A DNA stretch of 64,000 nucleotides from Glaciozyma antarctica PI12 (taxonomy: Eukaryota; Basidiomycota; Microbotryomycetes; Kriegeriales; Camptobasidiaceae). The notes under the pieces are model-generated. The model was not told the DNA's origin. It did not search any database and was given only the letters and a program-made list of their open reading frames with translations. Each line of letters begins with the position of its first letter. The stretch's first letter is position 1. Of the stretch, positions 30,973-44,673 are shown piece by piece. The DNA lies in NCBI GenBank assembly GCA_002917775.1, contig KZ627152.1, positions 536,641-600,640 on the forward strand, read 5' to 3'. The position numbers and the translations under genes were made by a program.

Positions 30973-33193
30973 TCACAACACCAACGACTCCTCAACGACC
31001 ACAACCTCCTCCATCACGACCTCCTCCCCCTCCACCGGCGTCTCCTCGAGCATCCTCAGCGCCTCCCTCCTCATCTCCGCCAGCGCCTCCTTGTCCCTCA
31101 CCGCCTGCTCCGCAAGCCGAGCATCTTCAAGAACCTTCGCAGCCACTTGCGCTTCTTTGAACCCTGCTGGCATGGGGTTGATCTTGTTGGGGATCCCGAG
31201 CATCTCGCTGAACGCCTCGGTCTGCGGGTTCGTGTACCACGACGCTGCGTCGTTCGTCAGCCCCCGTCGCATCGAAAGTAAATGCAGAAGAACTCACGCA
31301 TCCCGTCATCACGACCTTCTCCCGTCGCTGGTGCCGTCCGCACGAATACTTGCACGTCATCGACCTTCTTCATCCCATCGCCCTTGTCGCCGACGTTCGC
31401 GCGTACCCAGTCGAGCGAGGTGGAGAGGAGGGAGTCGAATGTCGAAGGAGGGGGGAAGAGGATGGGAGAAGGCTTGAGGGACAGGTAGGGAGCGAAAGTG
31501 CGGACGATGGAGAGCCAGTGAGGGTCGAAGTAGAGCGTGGGGTGGTAGCGTGGCGTAGTGGGAGTAGGAGCGTCGGTTTTTACGGCGGTGGGGTCGTCGG
31601 AGGGAGTATCGGAAAGAGCAGGAATAGGAGCTGCTGGTGCGGGAGGAGGAGCAGGGCGAGCGAAGGCTGCTGGGGTTGGAATGTCGATAATCTGTCGTTA
31701 CCAATCGTTAGCGCCATCTTCGAGCAGAACAGCGAAGAGAAACGCACCTGAAGGAAGTCCTTTCCGAACCCAGGCTTGCTGAGAGCCAAGAACCTCGTCG
31801 TCCGCTCCTTCTCCTCCTTCGCAGCAACCTTCGGCTCCACCTTCTCCTCCACCTGGCTCACCATCAGCTCGTCCTCCTCCTCCATCTCCAAATCAATCTC
31901 ATCCGGATTCACAGCCGCTCCCGTGCACCCGCACCCCGTCTTCTCCTCGCTCACGATCCCCGCGCCTTCCTCCTCCTCGTCCTCCAGCGCGATCTCATCA
32001 GGGTTCTCCTTCGGCTCCTCGTCCTCCACCACAATCTCCTCCAGGTTCACCTCCTCGTCGTCCTCTAGCGCGATCTCATCCGGGTTCTCCACCACTTTCG
32101 CCACCTGTGCTTGCTGAGCCGGCGGTCCTCCACGACGCTTGACGATCGTCTTTTGCCCCGAGTGGTGGTACAGCGCTGAAAAGCGGACGTGGAGATGGGC
32201 GGAGAACCAGTAGCGGGGTTGGAGGTTGGTGAGGAGGGCGTGGAGAGGAGGGGAGCCGAGAGAGTTGCTTGCGATCTGGGACCGGGGTTAGCTGAGGATG
32301 AGAGTAAGGACGGGCAATGCGCACCTCCTCCTTGAAGAAGGGCTTGTCGCGGATCAAAGCGCCAGTGTCGCCGTGTTGCTCAATTCCGAGAGGCCAGTCA
32401 TGGGACATGAAGACGTCGGGAGCAGGTCCTCGGGATTTGAGCTGTGAGAGACGCCGTCAGTTCCGCCCGCCACGCGAGAAGGTTGAGAACGCACCTGTAA
32501 CAGTCGGGCAACGTCGTACTCGCGGATATGGTACACTGAGCGAATCGTGCGGTCGTCGTAAGGCACCGTCTCGTAGTGACCTGCGAGTACGGGTCAGCTC
32601 TGTGTCTTCCATTCCAAGCAGTAACGCCGCACCCTTCTTCCAGTCTCCGCTCTTCCAGATCCCACTCGCTCCAGCTATCCGCAGCCAGCCATCAATGAGC
32701 AAGCAACCCGCAAATCCCAAGAAGTAGATGTCGGGCGCGAGCCACCCTCCGTGGTACCTGTCGCGTCCACATCAGCTCCCACCCCTCCTAAGCATAGAGA
32801 GCACCACGCACAGCTCCCACATATAGCCCGAGCTCTCGTGGTTCCCTCCGATTACAATCGTCAGGACTGGGGCCTTCTTCCTCTCCGCGTAGTAGTTGTG
32901 GAACTGCCCCAACGCGCGGTACTTGGGCGGACAAGCCATCGTATGCAGATCCGGTGGAGAGCGCATAGCCTGCACAAGCCAGCGCGCATCAGCTGCCGTC
33001 CCCACCGTGCCGAAAACAGCTCCTCCTCAGCTTGACCAGCTTGGAACGGCGAGCTCACCTGGAAGTCACCACAGCAGATCATGAGGTCCACTTCGGGCTC
33101 TCCCTTGGAGCGTGCTTCGGCGTCGCAGCGCTCGACGGAGGCGTAGATGTCGTCGAGAGTGCCGTGAGAACATCCGACTACGGCGATGCGCAT
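30973..33193 (-). CDS. DBR1: DBR1 lariat debranching enzyme with acidic repeats
   Basis: Dbr1 hydrolyses the 2'-5' bond of intron lariats in the nucleus. From ATG 33193 the metallophosphoesterase domain reads [17 protein letters not shown] (metal-binding C/S-H), [39 protein letters not shown] and MSHDWPLGI, followed by [14 protein letters not shown]. Eight or so short introns interrupt it. Between catalytic domain and C-terminal domain lies an expanded acidic region with repeated NPDEIALED-type units (three copies), valine-rich [10 protein letters not shown] and a GCGCTG cysteine patch. The C-terminal DBR1 domain ([43 protein letters not shown]) is present. It ends at 30973 after a Glu/Val-rich tail. 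Confidence 0.92.
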
Positions 33194-33422
33194 TGCAGAC
33201 GTGGAGAGCGGTGGCGCAGGCGGTGGGGTGATGAGGAGAACGCTCGCTGTGTAGAACTAAAGAGGTGGCGAAGGGAGGGGCTCAGCGCGGAGAGCGGGAG
33301 GTGATGGCGAAGGGAGAGCTTCCTAATCCTCGCGCGCGAAGCTGCTCTCCTTCGAAACTTGGGCAGTTTCTGCACAACCTCTCAGGGCGTCTCCAGGAAT
33401 GCGATCCTGCTAACGAAGCGCT

Positions 33423-36062
33423 CTACTTCCAGATAGGGAACCATGCCGAGTCCCACCTCGTCTCCGCCGTCCCTCCAACGTCCCCATTCTTGATCCTCGC
33501 CGCGAAGAAGTTCTGATTCGCAAACGACGTTCGTCTGAACGCCGCAATCCACTGGAGTCAAGCTTTATCAGTACTGGTGCGCGTGATAAGAGCGAAGAGA
33601 ACGCACCCGAAGCTGATGCTCTGGCTGCACGAAGCTCCCGCGAGCTTGGAGAGGGATCGCAGCGAACGAAGTGAACGCAGTCACAGCGTCCTGGTACGCC
33701 AGCACCGCATCCTTCGCGACTATCACAGGCTTATAGAAAGCGTCAGCAAGTTCACCGAAGGAGAGAACGAACCGACTCACCTCCTCCGCTGCCGACCGCG
33801 CCATCTCCCCTTCGAACGCCTCCCAGCTCGCCAGCTCCTCTCCACCCGCGACCCCCGAAAGGAACTTGAACCTTCTCTCAAACCTCGTTTTATCCATCGC
33901 TTCCTCCTCCTCAAACCCCAGTATCGGCGACTTGATCCTCGGCACCGTCGCAGGCTGAACCACCGCACTCAGCACCTCACTCAGTACCAGTACTCCACCG
34001 ACAAGAAAAGGACGCACCAGCATCGCGCCCCTGCACATCGCTCTCACCCCCTTCGTTTCAAACGCTTTTGCTCGCACGTACTCCCCGCCCGCATTCAGCT
34101 CCCCCAAGCACATCTCCAAGCGACCTGCGACGCGCTCAGAGACCCACCACACTCGCGTCCATTCTTCTGGGTCGTAGAGGGAGAGCTCGAAGCCTGATAG
34201 AAGGGCGTCGAGGAGCTGGGAGAGAAAAAGGGAGTGGAGGGCGGTGGAGAGGTGGGAGAGGGAGGGAGTGTCGGGTACAAGAGAGTCGATGACAGTGACC
34301 AGCTCGCGTGCCTGTCAAGCATATCAGCCACGTCCAGAAAAGAGAAAGGGAGAACGCACCTCGTCGATAAGCTGCTCCATCATCCCCCGCGTCTTTACAA
34401 TCATCCGTCGTCCCCTCGCACGGTTCTGGCACCCAATCCCAAGGACCTGCACCAGCGTCCCAGCGACGCGATCTGCCCATCCAAGGACTTTGCGCGCAGG
34501 AGCGTCCCAAGTTGTCTCGTGTTCCCGGATCTCGGCGAGCGAGTCCCAGAGCGAGGGGGGTACGCCGGCGAGAGTGGCGAAGAAGGAGGAGGGGAGGGCG
34601 AGGGCGGGGAAGGTCGCGAAGAGGGTGCGGGAGGTGAAAATGATGCTCTGTCAAACGCTTTGTTAGCTGAGTTCGAGTACGGAGAAAGGAGAGCGTACTT
34701 GGTGGATTGAGCGAACGTAAGGATTTGGCTGCCGGCGAGAAAGCGAGACGTAGTACTCCTGCACCAATAGATATCAGCTCCGTCCACTCTCCATCCGGCA
34801 AACAGCCTCACCCGAACTCCAGCCCAACCCATCCTTCCTCTCCACCCCTCCCAAACCGCCGCAGCACTCTCCAGCCCCTTCACCATCTCCGCCAACCCAC
34901 TCCACGCTTCTCCCAGCGTGACGGGCTCGATCTCCCTGACTGGCTGATTCGTCGGTAATGGAGGCCCTGTGCTGGGTGCGAAGATTGCTTTGAGGGCGGG
35001 GGAGGCCGAGAGAGGTAGTGCGGTGGAGAGGGAGGGGATCCAAGCGAGGACGCGCGAGTAGTGTGCGGAGAGGGTGGCGGGGTCGGTGTGAGTTGGAGAG
35101 GTTAATAGTGCGAGAGCATAAGTTAGGTCCTGTTCAGTTTCGTTAGCGCGTTCGGATTGTAGAGCGGAAAGGACGAACGAGTCGGAGAGAGATGCGTCCG
35201 ACGAGAGCTTCGCGCACTGGGCCAACGGGGACGTGCGATTGGACGTATACCATTGCGGCCTCGAGCGCCAGTAGAACGTCGTCGACTGGTACGAGGCGCT
35301 CTTCGGTTGGTTCGGAGGGCTGGACGCGGAGAGGAGAGGGAGGCGGGAACTGAAGAAGAGCGGAGGCGAGAGAGGGTACTGAAGTTGAGCGAGGCGAGAG
35401 AGAGGTGGACGTCCTCGTGCTGTGATTATAGCGATGAGTTGAGGGTTTCATTATGGCCAGCAGCGTACGCACCTCGTACACCAATCCCTTGCAGAGCTTG
35501 CAGACAGACAATCTCGGCGCACTTGAGTACGCCCAGAAGCATCGCCCGCAGGACGACATTCCGGAATCCAGGTAATCGTAGGGGGTCCACTGAAGTCGTG
35601 CTGGCATTCGACACCTGAGCGAGAGCTGCTGTACGGAGATAGAGGCAGGTGTAGAGGGTCGAGACGAGGGGGTGGCCGTCGAGAAAGGTTACCTGTTCGC
35701 GCCTGTTTAGCTTCCCACGCAGCTCTCCGTAACAGCGCGACTAACCTCCAACCGCAGCAGCTCATCCAGCACCCAGACCAGCTCAGTTGGAAGCAGTTCC
35801 ATCGTCGGGTCGAACTCGGGGAGTCCACCACGATCCCTCGCTTTAGCGGCCAGGTACGAGTCGGTTCGTGCGTCCATTATCTGCCCCAGCAGTATTAGAT
35901 CCGTTCCCTATCGCAGGGTACAGCTAGCGAGCGCACCTCGACTGCTCCCATGAGCTCCATCAGACCGAGATCCGTTTTGATGAGTTCGCCAGGCCCCAGG
36001 TCAGCCATCGCGGCGTTCAGCAGCGGAAGGGCGTCCACATAGACGGCGTCGGGGTTGTCCAT
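33423..36062 (-). CDS. NAA35: NAA35/MAK10, auxiliary subunit of NatC acetyltransferase
   Basis: NAA35 anchors the NatC N-terminal acetyltransferase complex on ribosomes. The N-terminus matches the family: GELIKTDLGLMELMGAVE, IMDARTDSYL, then LLPTELVWVLDELLRLE and LVSTLYTCLYLR. Downstream blocks include LPGFRNVVLRAMLLGVLKC. The C-terminal part ends WIAAFRRTSFANQNFF and a TAG at 33423-33425. Around ten short introns are present, many with GTGCGT donors on the minus strand. The start (ATG 36062) lies 79 bp from the start of the divergent inositol polyphosphate kinase gene. Confidence 0.85.
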
Positions 36063-36141
36063 AGTCCTTAAGCGGCGTCGAGAGAGTCGAGGTGTTTGGC
36101 GAGAGGAAGACGTTCGCGCTCCTCTCCTCCTTCTTTCCGCC
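36063..36141. promoter_or_regulatory. Compact divergent promoter, NAA35 / inositol polyphosphate multikinase
   Basis: Only 79 bp separate the two start codons on opposite strands, so both 5' leaders and core promoters must fit or overlap here or extend into the opposing gene. Purine-rich on one half and pyrimidine-rich on the other; no TATA box is obvious. Confidence 0.5.
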
Positions 36142-37193
36142 ATGTCCGCCCCAGGAGTTCACCAAGTTGGTGGTCACCCCCTCACGATCCGAGCCTCTCC
36201 CTACGGCTCCAGCACGCTCATCAAGCCTTCCAATCCCATCGAACACGCCTTCTACACCTCCGTGGGGCCGTCGCTCCATCCCGACTGGATGGGACTTTGG
36301 ACTCCAGCTTTCTATGGGACTCTCAAGCTGCAGGGACAGCTCTCGGCTGACGGCGTCGTGGAGCCTGTGGATGGGACGGGAGAGGAGGTGCGTCTCCCAG
36401 CTCGGCACGCGTGGGGAGAGCTGACGAGCTCAAGGCAGATGCTCGTGCTTGAGAACCTTACGTACCGCTTCTTCCGCCCAAATGTGCTCGATATCAAGCT
36501 GGGGACTCAGCTGCATTCGGATAGCGCGTCGGATGAGAAGAGGGAGAGGATGGAGGCGACGGCAGGAGCTACGACGAGTGGAGCTACGGGGGTCCGGCTG
36601 ACAGGCTTCCAGGTGCGTCTCTCCACTCTCCCTCCCAGAAAGCTCACCTACCCCACACGCAGGTCTGGGACGAACTCTCCCAGTCATTCATCATCACCGA
36701 CAAAACGTACGGCAAGAGTCTCCTCCCGCACCAGCTCCCAGAAGGCGCAGCCCGCTTCTTCCTAGGCACCCACCTCCCCTCTCCACTCCCCCATCGCCTC
36801 CCGATCCTCTCCGCCTTGGCAACCCGCCTACAAGCGCTCGAAACCCTCGTCGAATCTCTCCAAGTCCGGATCCGCGGAGGATCGCTCCTCATCGTCGTAG
36901 AGGGGGATCAGGCGGCGTTGGTTTCGGCGCTGGAGAGGGAGAGCGCACAACGGGGTGAGGAGGAGGAGGAGGAGGAGGAGGGGAGCGAGGCGTCGGTGGA
37001 GACGAGCGATGAGGAGGGGGTCGCGTTGCCACATACGTGCTTGCCGTGGGAGTTGAGGTTGATTGATTTTGCGCATGCGACGAGTGCGGAGGGGGAGGGA
37101 GCGGATGAGGGATTGTTGAGAGGGATTAGGACGGTGAGGGAGTTGGTGGAGGGGTTGCTGGAGGAGGTCAGGGCGAGGGAGGTGGGGGTTTAA
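36142..37193 (+). CDS. Inositol polyphosphate multikinase (Arg82/IPMK type)
   Basis: IPMK phosphorylates inositol tris- and tetrakisphosphates. Blocks seen: HQVGGHPLTIRASPYGSST (nucleotide-binding start), LIKPSNPIEHAFY, MLVLENLTYRFFRPNVLDIKLGTQ (the PxxxDxKxG inositol-binding signature), SDEKRERMEATAGATTSG, GVRLTGFQVWD, then after one intron (GTGCGT to ACGCAG, about 36613-36661) DKTYGKSLL and, near the end, LRLIDFAHA, the metal-binding IDFA motif. An acidic insertion (EEEEEEEEGSEASVETSDEE) precedes the last motif. Length about 330 residues fits the family. Stop TAA at 37191-37193. Confidence 0.9.
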
Positions 37194-37581
37194 ATGTTTC
37201 ATTGACGAGCAGCTTGTTGTTCAGTGAGTTGAGCTGGCAAGGAGCGGTCGGAGAGACTGGAGAGTCGGAGGAAGGGAGCGGACGTTCGCATCGAGGAGCA
37301 GCGCCGAGAGTGCGACGAGATCGGGAGGATTTGAAGCGAGCTGAGGGCGAGCAGAAGTTGAGCGCACCCCGTCTAGAGGAGCTCCTGAGCTGGCTGTCCT
37401 GCTAGCCGACGCAGAAGCTGGTTGTGCAAACCGCAGAGCAGTGGCAAAGGCGAAGCATCCCAAGGCGCACCTCCCTCCGCGTAGTGAGCTCCCTCCCCTC
37501 TCCAGCTCCCCCCAAGCTCCGATGAATGGTGTTACGCCTCTTCTACAATCCTACATCCTCCTCCCTCATCGCCCATCGGGG

Positions 37582-37923
37582 CTACACGTTGAACCCCAAC
37601 CCGCGCATGCACTTGAGATGACTCTCGACGATGCTCTTGCACTTGAGCGCACTGTCCCCGTCCTCATCCACGTTCGACCCGTTAAGGAGGAAGCAATCGT
37701 CCCGTGCCTTCTTCGTCTCGGGGCACGCGCAGCAGCTGCAGAGAGAGCTCAGTCAGCTCGAGCTCGGTGATGCCGATTCGGGTGGCGTGGGCGCTGGGAG
37801 GCAGGAGAGCGCGGAGGAAGTGAGAGAGACACACGGTTTTAGGCCCTCGGGGTTCAGAGGGTTCTTGAGAGGGTTGATAGCGTCGGCGTTGCTGAGCTTT
37901 GCGGGGGCGGCGGAGGAGGACAT
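37582..37923 (-). CDS. COX17: COX17 mitochondrial copper chaperone
   Basis: This gene is found only by joining two minus-strand exons (37923-37835 and 37735-37582) across an intron at 37834-37736 (GTGTGT to CTGCAG, CTGAC branch). The product is about 79 residues. The second exon reads CCACPETKKARDDC, then CKSIVESHLKCMRGLGF, which is the Cox17 CCxC copper site followed by the twin CX9C coiled-coil-helix frame. Cox17 hands copper to Sco1 and Cox11 for cytochrome c oxidase in the intermembrane space. The first exon (MSSSAAPAKLSNADAINPL) is the usual short hydrophilic start ending KP before CC. It is convergent with the upstream kinase. Confidence 0.92.
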
Positions 37924-38177
37924 GCTGGTTCTTGGGGGGTGTTTTTGAAGAGCTGGGATGGGCGCCGGCTTGGGAGGGTGCGAGGAGCTGGAGTGGGAGC
38001 TGAAGACGAGCTGCTGAGAGGTGAGTGGTGGTAGGGGGGAGAGAGAGGAAGTCGCGATTGGAGAGGAGGGAAGCGAAGGCGCCAGATTCTTGGCCGACAG
38101 CTGGCTCAGCTCCCATCTGCTCCTGCTGTCGAGGTATACTGCTCGCTGCTCCTGCTGAGGAGTGCTGCCGACGTCCC

Positions 38178-39248
38178 AGTAAGCTACGCCTGCCCACTCG
38201 AAGCCACGCCAGTCTAACCCACACCCTGTGCAGTGCTCCTCCCTCTCCTCCCCTTCGCCCTCCTCTCCCTCCTCCCCTCAGCCCTCGCATCCCAAGGCGA
38301 CCGCTCACAAGCCTACCAACGTTGCTACGACTCCCGCCTCCCCCACTGCACCCCCTCCTTCCTCTTTCCCTGCTCCGCTTCGACCTCGTACTCCTGCCTC
38401 ACCGACCTCACCAACCTCGCCCTCTCCCCTTCCTCCTCCTCGCCCTCTCCCCCTCCCCGGCGGCGAACTCGAAGGACTTGTCTTAGGCGCTCAAGTCCAG
38501 TTCTACGGCAAGTGGCCCTTCAGGCGGTTCTGGGGAACGCAAGAGATCCTCTCTGTCGTCTTCTCCTTCGCGAACCTCTGGGCGCACTATGCTGGCCTCA
38601 AATCTCTCCGCCGCGTGAGCACAGGGAGCGAAGGAGGAAGGAGATTGAAGAGGTGGTACGCCCTCAACGCGTTCGTCGGGATCAACACGTGGATCTGGAG
38701 CGTCGTCTTCCACACGAGGGATAACGACTGGACGGAGAAGGCGGACTACTTCAGCGCAGGAGCTTCGACGCTGTACGGTCTTTGGCTGGTGCTGGCGCGA
38801 GCAGGAGGGTTGTATCGCGGGAGGGTTCGGGCACGACGCGCGACGATGGGAGTGGGGATTGCAGTGTTGCTGGCGCACTGCACGTACCTCAGCACAGGGC
38901 GGTTCGACTACAGCTACAACATGACGTTCAACCTCGTCGTTGGCGTCTCTCAAGTCTGTACCCTGGACCCTCTGGACCCTCTCTCGCTCCTTTGCGCCCC
39001 ACCCCTCCTCCGCCGCCGACAGGACGCCTAATCCCATCTATCCACTCTTCCTCCTCCTCTCCTTCTCCGCGCTGGAGCTACTCGACTTCCCACCTGTTCC
39101 AGCGGGGCTGAGGTTGCTCGACGCGCATGCGCTGTGGCATGCGAGCACGGTCGGAGTCGTTTGGATGTGGTACGCGTTTTTGAAGGGGGATTTGAGGGAT
39201 GTAGAGGAGCAGGAGCGGAGGATGGGAGGGCTGAGAGGGAGGCATTAG
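38178..39248 (+). CDS. PER1: PER1/PGAP3-like GPI remodelling protein with intron-split start codon
   Basis: Per1 removes an acyl chain from GPI anchors in the ER. The start codon is split: A at 38178, intron 38179-38233 (GTAAGC, CTAAC, GTGCAG), TG at 38234-38235, giving the signal peptide MLLPLLPFALLSLLPSALAS. The Cys-rich lumenal part (AYQRCYDSR, CTPSFLFPCSASTSYSCL) is followed by VQFYGKWPFRRFWGTQE, FANLWAHYAGL, AFVGINTWIWSVVFHTRDN and DYFSAGASTLYGLW, all family blocks with several membrane helices, ending LLDAHALWHASTV. The frame slips at a C-rich tract (about 38440-38460) and again near 38945; both look like single-base indels since the conserved blocks on either side are intact. Confidence 0.82.
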
Positions 39249-39611
39249 ATGGGGGAGGGCTGAGAAGCGAGGTGAGTTGTGCGCTGTCGAATCCGCGGAT
39301 CTTGAAGCTGATTCGTGTTCATGGGATCTCAGCTATTAGAGCAACGGAACCAGCTCCGGTCGAGCTTCATTTCGCGTGCGACGGACCAGCCTACAGCCTA
39401 CATTCGGTGGGAAAGGCGGAGGCCGGGTCGGCGAACGCGATGAGGAGGGGGAGACGTCGCCCAGCGAGCTCTCAAGGCTCCCCAGCGCCCCGGAAGCAAT
39501 ACGAAAGCACGGCTTAGCTTAGAACGCCCTGTACCCTCGTGTGCCCCCTCGAGAGAAATCGCGTCCCCGACCAAACTTCGCGCTCGCTTCCTCGCTCTCC
39601 CTCCCACCCTC

Positions 39612-41052
39612 ATGCCAATCCCCCGCCCCACCTCTCCCCCCTCCTACACCACTTTCCGCACCACCTCCCTCCTCCCAAACCTCCCTACCCTCCTCCCCGC
39701 CTCTCTCATCTCCACCTGGCCCTCCTTCACCCTCTCCTCTCCACACCTACGCTCTTTCGACTCCACCGCTGTGACGGTGCATGACTGCCGAGATGGTTCC
39801 AGCTCTCTCAGCACTATCGGCGCGCTGCTAGAGGCTTGGAACGGGGGAGGGGGGGAGGAGATGTACCTCAAGGATTGGCACCTCCCTCTCCTCCTTTTGC
39901 GCGAGGGGAGTATTGCGCGAGGTCTGTATGAGGTACCGGAGCTGTGGAGGGATGATTGGATGAATGGGTATTACTGCGCTGAGACGGGGGATGACTTTAG
40001 GTTCGTGGTGAGTGCTTCTCACTCGCGCGAATGGGAGGGAGCTGAGGGGAGCAGTATATGGGAGGGGGAAGGACGTTCACGCCGCTGCATAGGGATGTTT
40101 GTGAGTCGTTCTTCGGAGCCGAGCTGGGAGGAACTGACAAGGAATAGATTGCTCGTACTCTATCTCGACGAACCTCGTTGGCGCGAAGCTGTGGACACTC
40201 TTTCCGCCGCTTTGTACGGCGAGAGTGGTGGAGCTGCTCAAGGAGGCGGAGAGGAGGGATGAGGTGGTGGATGTCAGGACGTGGAGCGAGGAGTTGAAGG
40301 AGGAGATGGAGGAGCTAGGAATGGTGGAAGTGCGGCAAGAGGAGGGGGAGAGTATCTTTATGTGCGTGTACCTCGTCCATTCGAAGGTAAATGAGAATCT
40401 GACGACGGATCAAGCAGTCCAAGCGGGTGGTATCACCAAGTACGTCCCCTCTCTCCGTTCTCGCGACCTCGCTGACCCCTTCGCAGGTCCAGAATCTCTC
40501 CCACCCCACCATCAGCCTCAATCACAACTGGTGCAACGCCCACAACCTTGGTCGCATGTACGCCTCCATGTGCACCGAAGTCACGGCGGTACGAGCGTCG
40601 ATCGACGATGTCCGGGAGATGCTGGTGCGGAATGGCGAGGGGTGGGAGCGGGAGTGGGAAGAATGCGTAGGAGAGCTGTTGAAGAGGAGCGCGGGGTGGA
40701 AGTGAGTCTCATTTCTGAGGGGTTCGAGGCGGCACGCTGATGGGCTGGAACAGCTGGACGACGTTCTGGAGGATGGTGCGGCACGCTTTGCGGGAGGTCG
40801 ACCCCGTCGAGCGAGTGGTTTCGAGAAGCAGCTGGCCTATGATTCCTGCCGAAGCGCGACCGCCGATGGCGTTCATCCTTGAGCAGGTTCGTCTTTGTTT
40901 TGAGCGAGCGAGGAGCGGGAGGCTGACTAGTGTTGCAGGTCCGTCCGCTGGTGGTGGACTTCAGAGCGAGGAGCGAGGAGGAGTGGAGGTGGACGCTGGG
41001 GATGGAGAAACTGCTTGAGGAGGTGGAGGTTGAGATGGCGAGGCTTGGGTAA
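39612..41052 (+). CDS. JMJD4-like JmjC 2-oxoglutarate oxygenase
   Basis: JMJD4 is an Fe(II)/2-oxoglutarate oxygenase reported in animals to hydroxylate the release factor eRF1. The spliced protein reads MYLKDWHLPLLL, WMNGYYCAETGDDFRFV, then after an intron YMGGGRTFTPLHRDV, with the His and Asp of the iron triad, YCSYSISTNLVGAKLWTLFP, and after further introns IPSGWYHQVQNLSHPTISLN followed by HNWCNAHNL, the distal His region. A helical C-terminal domain (TTFWRMVRHALREVDP) follows. Six introns with GTGAGT, GTGCGT or GTACGT donors. It ends at TAA 41050-41052; that TAA overlaps a GTAAGT donor, so a longer spliced tail to about 41370 is conceivable. Confidence 0.82.
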
Positions 41053-41833
41053 GTATGGGAATCAAGAGCGCAGAGGCAGGAGATGAGCGCCGAGGGAGGA
41101 GGGCTAGGCGAGTCGCTCGCTTTAGACTTTGCTATGCGATTCTGGCTAATGCTACGCTTCTAAGTCGAGTGAAGGAGCATCAGAGGTCGGAGAGAGCAGC
41201 TGCACACGGAGAGAATACGAGCTCGGAGGGAGGAGACCTGCAAGCCGAATGGATAGAGCTTGACTTCGACCTGGCTCGGCGAGAACCTCGGAGAGTTCTG
41301 ATCGTCAACACCGAGCTGCTGAACTCTTCGTCGAAGGCAAAGCCGTGGCGAGGATGGAGCGGATGGGCCTGAGGTCGACGGCTTGGAATGCGTGGAGCAG
41401 AGGTCCCGTCGTTCGACCGTTGCTGGAAAAGCGCAGGCAATAAGCAGAGGGTTCTTTGTAGGCTGTGGAAGAAGCAGGCAGGCTTCCATTGCCTCCACAT
41501 CGCTCGGCGGGGTCACAAAGAGCAGGAGGCAGTGGTGGAGAGCAGAGTTGGCGCGGAGCCCGACGCAGCTGGGTACGGGTGGTTGGCCACGCTAGCCTCG
41601 TGCCAGCAGAGCTTTCCTGTGCCTCGGTGAGCGCAAAGCTTGAGTCCGAGTGAGTGGTCGGAGGGCAAGAGGTTGAGCCACCTTCGCGTTCGACGACGTC
41701 CTCCCTTGTCCTCCCCCAACACCGCACACCACCTCACTTCCCCCGACAACGCCTCCCTCCTCGCCACTCGATCTCCGAATCGTAACGGGTCCCCGAAGCT
41801 CCTCCCGTGCAAGCATCGCTGACCATCCCCCAA
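41053..41833. other. Intergenic region
   Basis: Upstream of PRP4. An open stretch 41165-41370 could be an extra terminal exon of the JmjC gene; nothing else is supported. Confidence 0.3.
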
Positions 41834-44492
<2,659 letters not shown>

Positions 44493-44673
44493 TTGGAATT
44501 ATTACACTGTTGCGCTTCGATCCACATCTGTGTTCTCTGATGTTCGCAAAGAAACACGAGCAGAGTTGAGCAGAACATCGAGAGAAGTCTCGAGGCGAAG
44601 TCGGGCGGAGGCCGCGTTTCTCGCCAAGTCCGAGGTCCTCTCCGCCCCCGCTGCTCTCGTTCTCCCCACGTCC

